This document shows positions 10,371 through 18,725 of a stretch of 64,000 nt of DNA, piece after piece. Numbering within the stretch: the stretch's first letter is position 1; each line of letters starts with the position of its first letter. Position numbers and translations under genes: made by a program. Origin of the DNA: Ananas comosus (Eukaryota; Streptophyta; Magnoliopsida; Poales; Bromeliaceae); NCBI RefSeq assembly GCF_001540865.1, contig NC_033625.1, positions 12,464,809 to 12,528,808 of the forward strand, read 5' to 3'. The notes beneath the pieces are model-generated. The model worked only from the letters and a program-made list of their open reading frames with translations, made no database searches and was not told the DNA's origin.

Positions 10371-11007
10371 CCTTTCGTAAGTATCCAGGAAATGATGATC
10401 CTTCTTGATGCCCTCAAGTACATACGGAGGGCCGATCATTCTCAATTCACATTACGTGCCGGAGTGCCGATCATTCTCGACTCTGTGCGCCAACCGATTG
10501 GAGAGAAGCTCGATCATTCTTGGCTCTTCATGAGGTGCGTGTCAACCAATTGAAGAGTAGTTCAATCATTCTCGACTCTCTATGAGATATGTGTAGACCA
10601 ATCGATTGGAAGATAGTTCGATCATTCTCGGTTCTCCATGAGGTGTGCATATATATTTCAACAGAGTGGAGAGTAGTGTGACCTCCCTAGACTCTTCATG
10701 AGATCTAGTGTGGAACATGACTGAACAATTGGATGGTTAGAGGCATGGGATAGTTGGGTAAAGCTATAACCAATAGCATAATAGCATCTTGAGCAACCGA
10801 GGCATTATAGTCATATATTTATTTATTACATTTCTATTATAGAGTTAAATGTTATTATTATCATCTCTTAACTAATGCATTCTGTGGACCAAGTGAGTAT
10901 AGAACATTCCTTCTCGTTGGTTGTACCCACTGAGAACTTCCAATAGTTCTCACTCCCTATGGTTTGCCTTTTTTTAAGATCCAAATATCACCGGTGAGGC
11001 ACGTGAC
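10371..11007 (+). repeat. right continuation of outer LTR-like sequence with GATCATTCTCGACTC array
   Basis: Between 10428 and 10640 at least five further copies of the GATCATTC core occur at 45-60 base spacing, each followed by a variant of TCGACTC. The rest up to the hAT-like insertion aligns with LTR sequence around 9840-9990. No coding frame. Confidence 0.6.
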
Positions 11008-11275
11008 TAGAGATGTCAATGGGTCGGATTCGGGGCGGATTTTCAAAAATCCGAACCCAAACCCGACTCCGAACTCGAACCCGAACCCGAACCCGAACCC
11101 GACGGATTTTAAAAATTCATATCCAAACCCAAACCCGACCAAAAATCCGAAACCCGAACCCAAACCCAAGCCCGAAAATTTGAACCGAAAACAATTATTT
11201 CTTTTTTCAATATTTCAAAATATATTACATTAAATCTAAATTTCTAAAATACAAATTTAAATATAACATCAATTT

Positions 11276-11318
<43 letters not shown>

Positions 11319-11321
11319 TAT

Positions 11322-11870
11322 AGAGTGCGGCTAGGATGCTTATGGAAGCACGGAGGGCAACGTGCTTCACTTTGTTTTCGATGTTCGGACTTTCGAATCG
11401 ACGATCGGCTTCCGTTAGACTTGATCTAGAGTATTTGAAGTATCTAGAAAATAAATTTTGCGATTTTTTCGATATCATTTGCCTAGTGATCGAAGTGGCT
11501 TAAAATCAAGGCTGAAAATAAAACTCTTATTAAAAGATATGATGATTTGACATTAAAATTTTTAGATCAAAGTTATTGATCTTGTTTTATATCGGTATAA
11601 AGAATTTTCTATCAAAATTTCATGTGATTTGGATATTTCTACACGTATAACTTGCAACCGGCTCACACGGCGTGTAAAAATTATTGATTTTGAGCCCATT
11701 CGATCATAGGCAAATGATATCGAAAAATCGCACAATTTATTTTCTACGGTACTTCAAATACTCTAGATCAACTCTAACGGACGAGCGATCGTCGATTTGA
11801 AAGTCTGAACATCGAAACGACTTGGAAGCACGGAGGCCTCCGTGCTTCCAAAGCATACCAGACCAATCTA
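11322..11870. mobile_element. fold-back (palindromic) element, copy 1, in (TA)n
   Basis: Two inverted arms of about 230 bases share the core TCGACGATCGGCT...GTTAGACTTGATCTAGAG and the motif GATATCATTTGCCTA. The right arm ends with the palindrome GCACGGAGGCCTCCGTGC, which is degraded in the left arm. Both sides are bounded by TA repeats (11280-11321 and 11871-11890). No coding capacity. Confidence 0.8.
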
Positions 11871-11925
11871 TATTATATATATATATAATAGAGAGAGAGA
11901 GATGAGGAGAGTAGAGTGAGAGAGA

Positions 11926-11963
<38 letters not shown>

Positions 11964-11965
<2 letters not shown>

Positions 11966-12500
11966 AGGGCTGTGTGCTCCTCAGGAGCACAGAGGCCTCC
12001 GTGCCTCCTGAACCATTTTCGATGATGGAATTTTTCGAATCGACGATCGGTCCGTTAGACTTGATTCTAGTGTATTTGAAGTTTCTAGAAAATAATTTTG
12101 CGATTTTTGATATTATTTATCTAGTGATCGAAAGGATCAAAATCATAATTTTTAATGGTTGATATCTGCCCTTTTCAAGTTTAACGTTGTAGAAATATTC
12201 ATAATCAGATGAAATTTGATACAAATTTTTTATACTATCTCAACGAAATCAAATTTCTGATCGAAAATTTTGGTGCTATATCACACTTTTTATCGGGATT
12301 TTTTATTTTCAGCCGTTAAAAATTGATGATTTTGAATCCTTTCGATTGCTAATAAATGATATCAAAAATCGCAAAAATTATTTTCTAGACTTCAAATACG
12401 CTAGATCAAGTCTAACGGAGCGATCGTCGATTCGGAAATTCCATCATCGAAAATGTACAGGAGCACGGAGGCTCCGTGCTCCTGAGAGCACACAGCCCTA
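11964..12500. mobile_element. fold-back element, copy 2, between (GA)n and (CT)n runs
   Basis: Ends TTAGGGCTGTGTGCTCCT and, inverted, TAGGGCTGTGTGCTCTCAGG. The arms share TCGAATCGACGATCGG, GTTAGACTTGAT and the AAAATAATTTTGCGATTTTTGA block with copy 1. The GA run before it and the CT run after it are complementary, so the microsatellite itself is part of the inverted repeat; TA runs lie further out (12554-12582). Confidence 0.8.
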
Positions 12501-12528
12501 CTCTCTCTCTTCTCTCTCTTCTCTCTCT

Positions 12529-12581
<53 letters not shown>

Positions 12582-13085
12582 ATGCAAAATAAATTCGGGT
12601 TCGGTCTGGTTCGGGTTTTGCGTCGGCTACAATCAAATCCAATATCTGATCCATGTTCGTCAGGTTTTTATTTTTGACATCCATATCTGAATCCATATCC
12701 ATTTAGCATCGAATATATCCGCTCCATTCGGGTTCGAGTTCGAATAAAATTTCGGTATCCGTACCCATTGACATCCTTACATGGCCACGACAAGGGCATT
12801 GCGGCGGTAGGGATTTAGCGAGTCTAGTTGTACTCTTATTTTTTATATTTTTAGAACTCTAAATAATGTAACTTAATGAAGTTTCTTTAGTTGATGTTTC
12901 AATGGTGCACTCTCATATTATTTGCATACATTCCACATATGAATGTATAGGGTAATGTAGTTTATCACTTCGTCCGAGTAGGGGAGGCTTTGCCTATTTG
13001 CCGGGTCTTTGTGCATGCTCGAATCAACCCAATCGGCGGCCTCGGGGCATGACACTTACAGACATAGCGCTTATAGGTCTTAGTA

Positions 13086-13300
13086 GTGACTTGGCCTAAT
13101 CAGCCTCCAGTCACTTCAAACATGACTCGATCAAACCGGACCTCCAGCTATTTCGAACGCGACTCAGTCCAATTTGACCTCTGCTATTTCGAACGTGACT
13201 TGGCCCAACCTAAACCATAAACTAGCCTCATGCCATTTCGGTCCAACCCGATCTCCTATCATTTCGATCGTGATTCGGCGCAACCTGATTTCCGGCCATA
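13086..13300 (+). repeat. diverged 37-bp tandem repeat
   Basis: About five to six units with the pattern GTGACTYGGCCCAACC...GACCTCC...CATTTCGAAC. Unit lengths vary from about 30 to 45 bases because of indels. It begins just after the end of the outer LTR-like sequence and may be internal sequence of that retroelement. No open frame. Confidence 0.65.
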
Positions 13301-13676
13301 GGGTAGGATGTTGACTTCTTTAAGCAAATATCGCTACTAGAAAATTAGTCTTTAGTGGCTTTTATTTATGCGCTAAAAGATCAACGAATGCCGCTAAAAG
13401 TTTTAGTAGCATATGACATTAAATGTTGTCTATGCCAATGTTGCTAAAAGTATTAGCATCATTTATAATGAATGCCGCCAATGTAAATCAATTGGTGTCA
13501 TTACGAACAAGCCGCTAAAAGGGCTATTAAATGCTAATTTTAGGTTGTTTATTAGTGGCATATAAATATAATGCCGTTAAAACAAATACCTGATTTTAGG
13601 GACTCAAATTTTAAAATTTTAATTTTATTGTAAATACAATTTTTAAATTTATATTTATATTTATATTTGAATTTTT

Positions 13677-13809
13677 GGGTAGCATGCTACCCGCTTCATT
13701 TATTTCTTTTAGAATAAACTTATCTGGAAATATGAATCAACTAGGATTTGAACTTGGGACTCGGGTACCAACCAACAAACCCTTTGCAACTTGTGCTAGG
13801 AACAATTAG
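13677..13809 (-). mobile_element. tRNA-derived SINE, copy 1
   Basis: On the minus strand it reads TAGCACAAGTTGCAAAGG (A-box like), then GTCCCAAGTTCAAATCC (B-box like), then a body with TGATTCATATTTCC and AATAAATGAAGCGGGTAGCA. The same 130-base unit occurs at 46350-46490 and 48869-49033. The tail runs into AT-rich sequence. Confidence 0.7.
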
Positions 13810-14164
13810 TTATATATATATATCTAAATTTTTAAAATTTTAAAATTTAAGTTTTTAATTTTGAAATTTTAAAATTTTAAATTCTAAATTCTAAATTTAT
13901 ATACTAAATTTAAATTTTTAATTTTAAAATATCAAATTATAAGTTTAAAAATTTATAGCTTTAAATTTGAAATTTGAAATTTAAAATAGAGCTAAAAAAT
14001 ATAAAAATTTAAAAATTTAAAATTTAAAAGTAAAATTTTAGAATTTAAAATAAAAAATATGATATTTTAAAAATTTTAAATTATAAGTTTTAAATTTTTA
14101 AACTTTAATTTTAAAATTTTTAATTGTAAGTATAAAATGGGATATTTACTAATTGTATATTGAT

Positions 14165-14630
14165 TAGTGACGACATTTAGCAATAAGTGCTGCTAGTTTG
14201 TTACATTTAGAGCCATTTTTCATAAAATATTGAAAACATCAGCGGCGTTCACTAATTTATGAAGTTAATTTATCCTATTTTGTAACATTAATAGTAAATT
14301 GCTGCTAAATTTTTAAATTTAACGATAATTATCAAGTAATACTATTAAATATATTAATTAGAATGATTTAAATAAATATCACAGAGTAAATGTCGTGGCA
14401 TTTAATAATAAGCACTGCTACTTTGTTATATTTAGTATCATTTCTTATAAAATGTTAGAAATTTCAGAGGCATTCACTAATTTACGCTGCTAATTTATTC
14501 TATTTTATAATATTAATAATAAATTGCTACTAAATTATTAAATATAGTGATAATTATCAAATAATGCTGTTGAATATATTAATTAGCATGATTTAAATAA
14601 ATATTGTGAAGTAAATGCTGGTAAATTACG
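14165..14630 (+). repeat. tandem duplication, unit about 228 bases
   Basis: Two adjacent diverged copies: the motif CATTTAGCAATAAGTGCTGCTA at about 14172 recurs as a variant at about 14398, and the following sequence down to AATATATTAATTAG...GATTTAAATAAATA also repeats. AT-rich and noncoding. Confidence 0.7.
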
Positions 14631-14841
14631 AATTTATTGTAATGCATATATATTGTAGAAATAATTGACAATTATAAGAACTAGTCAAAGATTTGAAGTT
14701 TGAATTTCTTTTCTTTTTATTAGACAAATAATAATAACGTGATAAAAATTTTGCTATCTTTCCGAGCCCTCTTATTAGAAAATGTTGGCTTTGTTCTTAA
14801 CCGTAAACTTAAAGAACGGCTTTGAGGATGTTGAATTGGTT

Positions 14842-14961
14842 TTGATACACTTTAAAGTGAGAAAGTGCGAAACTATAGAATACTAAATTTATATATTTTA
14901 AATTATATGATATTAAAGTAAAAAAGTGTGAAACTACAAGCGGATATTTAAAGTTTTCTCT
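14842..14961. mobile_element. fragment of MULE-type MITE family A
   Basis: Contains TGATACACTTTAAAGTGAG, AAAGTGCGAAACTA and the end GGATATTTAAAGTTTTCTCT that are also found in the complete copies at 20360, 36871, 39373 and 40779. The left end is missing. Confidence 0.65.
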
Positions 14962-15337
14962 AATATATATTATGCTAACTATTGCACAGTTTGAAATCGA
15001 TATTTAGCTTTTCAAAATATTTTACTTTCACAAAGAAATTTATTTTACTTTTAGAAAATTTGTTAAAAAAATATTTTCCACGTTTTGCCAAATTTTCATA
15101 ATTTATTTTTAAAGAAGTACAAAATACTCGGTCAAATAGCGAAATAATCTACTAAATATTTTGAACTTCTATTGAAAAAAAAAGGTTAAAAATAATGGTG
15201 AAATCTAATTGAGAAAAATTTAAATCAAGCACGTGGTAAATTTAGACTAAAAAATTCAAATCTAAAGAGAAATAATCAATATTATTGCGGTAGTAGTAGA
15301 TATTATTTTGCCAATATACAAGCTACAAATAAAACCA
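14962..15337. other. AT-rich intergenic sequence
   Basis: No gene, repeat boundary or structured element recognised. Homopolymer-rich, with no open frame of note. Confidence 0.5.
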
Positions 15338-15496
15338 GGCCAATTTCATAAAAAATTAACTATTTGCGGGCTTTTGCAAAAACCAGGCCACCTTTTTCAT
15401 TTTGCAGATTCGTCCGCTTTTTCGTCGCGCTGACCAAAATGCCCTTATTACTTTTCTCTTTCCTCTTTCTCTCTCCTCTCTGTTTCTAAATCGGTT

Positions 15497-15930
15497 CGTT
15501 TTTTTTTACATCGCCCGCGCTCGCCGTTCTCCTCGAATCCTCCACTCGGTCGCCCAATCACCTGTCGCGTTCCCGAACCGCACCCTCCTCGCTCCCGCCC
15601 GCGACTCCGCCACCCCTCGACGGCTCCCCACGGCTCTGTGCTCCGCCGCCGGCCGGCGCGATTCTGTTTTTTTTTTTCTCAGCCCGCGCCCCGCCGTTCT
15701 CCTTCGAATCCTCCTGCGCCGTCCCTAACCGTCGCGTTCCCGAAACCGCACGGCGCTCACTCGCTCCCCCGGCGACCCCACCCCTCGACGAGCCCCACGG
15801 CCGTGGGAGCCGTTCGGAGGTCGGTGGGTACCGGCCGGGGAGCGAGAGGGGTGCGGTCGGGAACGCGACGGTGAAGTGGGACGGCGCCAGGAGATCGAAA
15901 GAGAACGGCGGCCGCGCGAGAAAAAAAAAA
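15497..15930. repeat. segment present three times inside the MULE (two direct, one inverted)
   Basis: A block with a T run, CGCCGTTCTCCTYCGAATCC, GTCGCGTTCCCGA and ACCCCTCGACG occurs at about 15497-15640 and again at about 15662-15815, and is present in inverted orientation at about 15826-15930 (ending in a run of A). The three copies differ by substitutions and small indels. Confidence 0.75.
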
Positions 15931-15936
15931 GAGCGA

Positions 15937-16205
15937 TATAATTACACCATTACACCCATTACGTCATTACACACATTACCATTACACTATTGAGCACCAA
16001 TTGACACCATTACACCATTCACACCAATTACCATGGCACATTACACCATTACTATACACGCATTACACCATTACACCATTACTAGTTACACCATTACACC
16101 ATTACACCATTTACGACCATTAACCAATTTCACACCATTACTATATTAACACCCATTAAAACACTCATGACCACCATTACGAGCCATCTACTATAACACC
16201 ATTAC
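15937..16205 (+). repeat. degenerate ATTACACC minisatellite
   Basis: About 25 irregular copies of a short unit (TTACACCA and variants), some exact and some with inserted or lost bases. Noncoding. It separates the triplicated segment from the GC-rich cargo of the MULE. Confidence 0.8.
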
Positions 16206-16912
16206 CCATTTGCCCCGGAGAAGAGTCACTGCGCGGTCTTTGTTTCATTTTTCTTCGTTCATTTTTCACCCAGCGAATTTCTTCTTCTTCTTCCCCTCCT
16301 GCGGAGACTCGACTCGCCATCGATTCTTCCGCTGACAGGGGCGCCCCTTCGCCGGCAGTTGCTCGGCGGCGCACGGCGGCGCCGATGGCGTGGTCGATCG
16401 AGGAACGTTTTACACGCCGCAGCGCTCGGCGAGTCGGCGTATGCAGCGATCCCAGCACCCCATCCGTCGCGGTGGTGGTTGTCGAAAGCTCGTCGCGATG
16501 TGAGGGAGCCTGCTCCGAGGTGGTGCTCCGCCAGCTGTGAGCTCAGGGCCTTGGCGGGCCGCCGAAATCTGACGCTGGTGGCCGAGGCCGCGCAGGCGCG
16601 CGGGCTGGCGACGACGGTCGGCGGCGGCGGCGAAGGCGGTAGGGGTGGGGCCGAGGACGAGGAGGCGAGGGGGAGAGGGGGAGTCGGTCTAGGGCTGGGG
16701 TCCGCGGCGACGGGATCGAAGAAAGGAGGAGAAAAAAAAGAGGAGAGAGAAAAATATATAAGGGTATTTTGGTCAGTTTGCTGAAAAAGTGGACCGAATC
16801 TGCAAAAACGAAAAAGGTGGCCCGGTTTTGCAAAAACCCAAAATAAGTGGATTTTTTATGCAAAAAGGCCAAAAAAAAAATCTACAAAAGAAAAAAAAGC
16901 TTTTTCCGTATT

Positions 16913-17280
16913 TGCTCCCGTCAATTTTTTTTTTTCACAAATAATACTATCAAGTTTATAATTATAATTTTGGTTCTATCAGGGAGAAACATTAAATTTA
17001 ACATGGTGAATTATTCAACGTATTTAACATGTTCTATATTTATATTCCCCCTATTCAATATTTATATTTTTTCGTAATACATATATTTTTCTTAATAACG
17101 ACGAATCATTCACCGTATTTAGACACGGTGAATCGATTATCTTGTTCAACTTATTTCAGCACCTTCATCCTTTCTCGCGTGGCGCTTACGTGACGTTGCG
17201 TGGGCGAGAATAGAGTCGAAATTATAGTTATAAATTTGTGTGAGATTATTTATGAAAATAATTTTTTTTGAGGGGCCAAA
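16913..17280. mobile_element. inverted-repeat MITE upstream of the DUF1639 gene
   Basis: About 70 bases at the left (TTTGCTCCCGTCAA..., then a T run, AATAATACTATC, TTATAATTATAATTTTGG) are an imperfect inverted complement of the right end (TATAGTTATAAATTTGTG...AGGGGCCAAA). The middle has two further inverted stretches around GGTGAATTATTCAACGTATT. It ends about 250 bases before the likely TATA box of the gene. Confidence 0.55.
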
Positions 17281-17533
17281 TGAAAAAGAAACCCACGAGA
17301 AAAAAAAGAATTACGTGGTGGACCGGGTTCAGAAGAGAGTTACCTGAGCGTGTCGCAAAAGCTGTGCACCAGGAGCATAGCACAGGGTCTACGGATTCCT
17401 CTTGCGTGTGGTAGCCAGCCTCCCACACTCCGCGCGACCTCTCCCACCCCGCCCCCAAAATTTCTATTTATTGAAATAATAAAATTCATAAAATAATATA
17501 TTTTTATTTTTTTTAATCATTATTTTATTCTCA

Positions 17534-17540
17534 TTTATAA
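17534..17540 (+). promoter_or_regulatory. probable TATA box of the DUF1639 gene
   Basis: TTTATAA in CATTTATAACCCC, about 30-35 bases before a pyrimidine-rich stretch that would fit a transcription start region, and about 260 bases upstream of the chosen ATG. Confidence 0.5.
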
Positions 17541-17561
17541 CCCCATCGCCCTTAAGAGCTC

Positions 17562-17570
17562 TCCCCCACC

Positions 17571-17605
<35 letters not shown>

Positions 17606-17716
17606 ACACCTCTCGCTCTTTCTCTCTCTCCAACTATACGTTAGAAGAGGCCTCTCTCTACGCGTAGGGATTTTTTGTTTCCTCACCATCACCACCACCA
17701 CCACCACCACCACCAA
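17562..17716 (+). repeat. 5' leader with (CT)n and (CAC)n microsatellites
   Basis: A CT run at about 17575-17602 followed by more CT-rich sequence (Y-patch-like, common in plant leaders), then CAC/CAT triplets at 17685-17716. The open frame continues upstream through the CAC run as polyhistidine, but there is no ATG in that part, so it is taken as 5' UTR. Confidence 0.7.
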
Positions 17717-17797
17717 ACCCTCGTCGCAGCGACGTTCGCGGAGGAGGAGTTGGAGAGCGCGGGGATCGGACCCGGCCACCGCGTCGGAGCCGGATCC

Positions 17798-18219
17798 ATG
17801 GTGATCTCGGCGGAGGCACCGGCGAGGCCGCCGGAGCCCGCGGCGGAGCCGGCGCGGCAGCGGAGGGAGGAGCCGCTGCGGAGGGGCGGCGGCGGAGGCG
17901 ACCACCTCCTTCTCCGGAGCCTCGCGTCGTTCCCGATCTTGAAGACGTGGGGGAGCCAGCGCCTCCTCCGCTGCGCGAGCGTCAACCGCAACGGCGAGAC
18001 GATCGGCGGCGGCGGCGGCGGAGGGGGCCGGAGATCGGCGGCGCCGCCGAGGATCCGGTACCCGTCTGCGGCGGCGTCGGCGGCGGAGGAGGAGGAGGAG
18101 GAGGAGGAGGAGGAGGAGGGGGGGAGGGGGGAGATCGCGGAGGTGCGGCGCAAGCTCCTCGTCCACCTTCGCGAGGCCGCGGACCGGATGAGCCTCGTCC
18201 CCTTCCCTGCTCCGGCGCC

Positions 18220-18255
<36 letters not shown>

Positions 18256-18725
18256 CGATCCGGAGCCGGATCCCTCCTCCTCCGCCGCGGCCGCGACGGC
18301 GGCGCGGCCGTGGAATCTACGGGCGAGGAAGGGATCATCATCGGCGGCGGCGGCGGCGGAGCCCGCGGCGGCGGCGGAGCGGCGGACGGTGAGGCTGAGG
18401 TCGGAGGACGCGGAGCGGCGGGAGCGGCCCCGTTTCTCGATCGCCCTCACCGTGGAGGAGATCGAGGAGGACATCTACTCCGTCACCGGCTCCCGCCCCC
18501 GCCGCCGCCCCCGCAAGCGCCCTCGCCTCATCCAGAAGCATCTCGACGTACGTATCCTCCCTCACCCCCACCCCCCTTCTCTTTCTCTTTCTCTCTCTTA
18601 GGGTTTTAACCCCTCCTCCTCCTCCTCCTCCTCCTCTCTCTCTTTCCCCTTCGTTGTTGTAGTCGTTGTTCCCAGGGTCGTGGCTCACGGAGATCACCCT
18701 CGACACGTATAGGGTTCCGGAGTAG
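17798..18725 (+). CDS. DUF1639 family protein, two exons (17798-18547 and 18663-18725)
   Basis: Plant-specific DUF1639 protein of unknown biochemical function. Exon 1 encodes 250 residues from the first in-frame ATG. The intron 18548-18662 (115 bases, phase 0) has GTACGT and TTGTAG borders. Exon 2 adds 20 residues and TAG, 270 in all. Visible motifs in family order: FPILKTWGSQRLLRC (about 45-59), an acidic Glu run (97-107), VRRKLLVHLREAADRM (116-131), a Pro-Glu repeat (143-160), RPWNLRARK (170-178), RPRFSIALTVEEIEEDIYS (210-228), then TGSRPRRRPRKRPR (230-243), a basic stretch that could act as a nuclear signal, and SLFPGSWL...YRVPE in exon 2. The RFS...EEIEED...TGxRPxRRPxKRPR...LFPG.WL.EI...YRVPE series is diagnostic of the family. 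Glu, Pro-Glu and Gly runs come from GAG, GGAGCC and GGC repeats. The splice site is predicted by eye, but it restores the conserved C-terminus exactly. No neighbouring host gene is present. Confidence 0.92.

Larger units (their letters stand above)
11008..12779. mobile_element. hAT-like element interrupted by two fold-back elements
   Basis: Left end TAGAGATGTCAATGGGT, right end inverted TAAGGATGTCAATGGGT. The interior near both ends has the same CCCGAACCC and TTCGGGTTCGG repeats as the element at 5849-6336. Flanking 8-mers (CACGTGAC / CATGGCCA) are not convincingly duplicated, so the target site has diverged. The (TA)n run in its middle has received two palindromic elements (11322-11870 and 11964-12500). 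Confidence 0.7.
6481..13054 (+). repeat. outer LTR-like sequence (gypsy type), interrupted by two insertions
   Basis: The right end GGGGCATGACA and the sequence before it (GTGCATGCTCGAATC...GGCGGCCTC) resemble the right end of the solo LTR nested in it. The stretch with CCCACTGAGAAC and AATAGTTCTCAC at about 10930-10955 aligns with the same motifs in the nested LTR (9890-9920) and in the gypsy 5' LTR (52360-52390). It is split by the solo LTR at 7588-10370 and the hAT-like element at 11008-12779. The left end is unresolved. No open coding frame was recognised. Confidence 0.5.
13332..14640. mobile_element. CACTA-like (En/Spm) element, one end only
   Basis: The left end CGCTACTAGAAAATTAG resembles the CACTA-family terminus CACTACTAGAAAA with one base changed, and it is followed by several short subterminal motifs of the form ATGCCGCTAAAAG in both orientations (13370-13530), typical of En/Spm elements. 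No matching right terminus is visible. The interior is AT-rich and contains a SINE and a tandem duplication. No transposase frame. Confidence 0.55.
15338..16870. mobile_element. MULE with long terminal inverted repeats and GC-rich cargo
   Basis: The left 145 bases (from GGCCAATTTCATAAAAAATT) are the inverted complement of the right 130 bases (ending AAAAGGCC at 16870). Shared blocks include GCCACCTTTTTC, TGCAGATTCG and CTGACCAAAATRCCCTTA. The interior is GC-rich and includes a segment present three times, a degenerate minisatellite, and a purine/GC-rich block 16330-16720 with overlapping open frames in several frames. The parent gene(s), if any, were not recognised. A 9-bp target repeat is not clear (ATAAAACCA versus an A run). 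A fragment of a related element lies at 46060-46182. Confidence 0.75.

Noticed and set aside
15937..16205. CRISPR-like repeat array
   Set aside because: Units are 8-9 bases, degenerate and without spacers, in plant nuclear DNA. It is a minisatellite.
17675..17797. Upstream extension of the DUF1639 frame through a polyhistidine stretch
   Set aside because: It begins at TTG, has no ATG, and the His run is a CAC microsatellite in a CT-rich leader. The first ATG at 17798 is preferred.
17552..18706. Several 120-260-residue open frames overlapping the DUF1639 gene on both strands
   Set aside because: They are low-complexity readings (poly-Arg, poly-Pro, poly-Gly) caused by the GC-rich triplet composition of the true exon.
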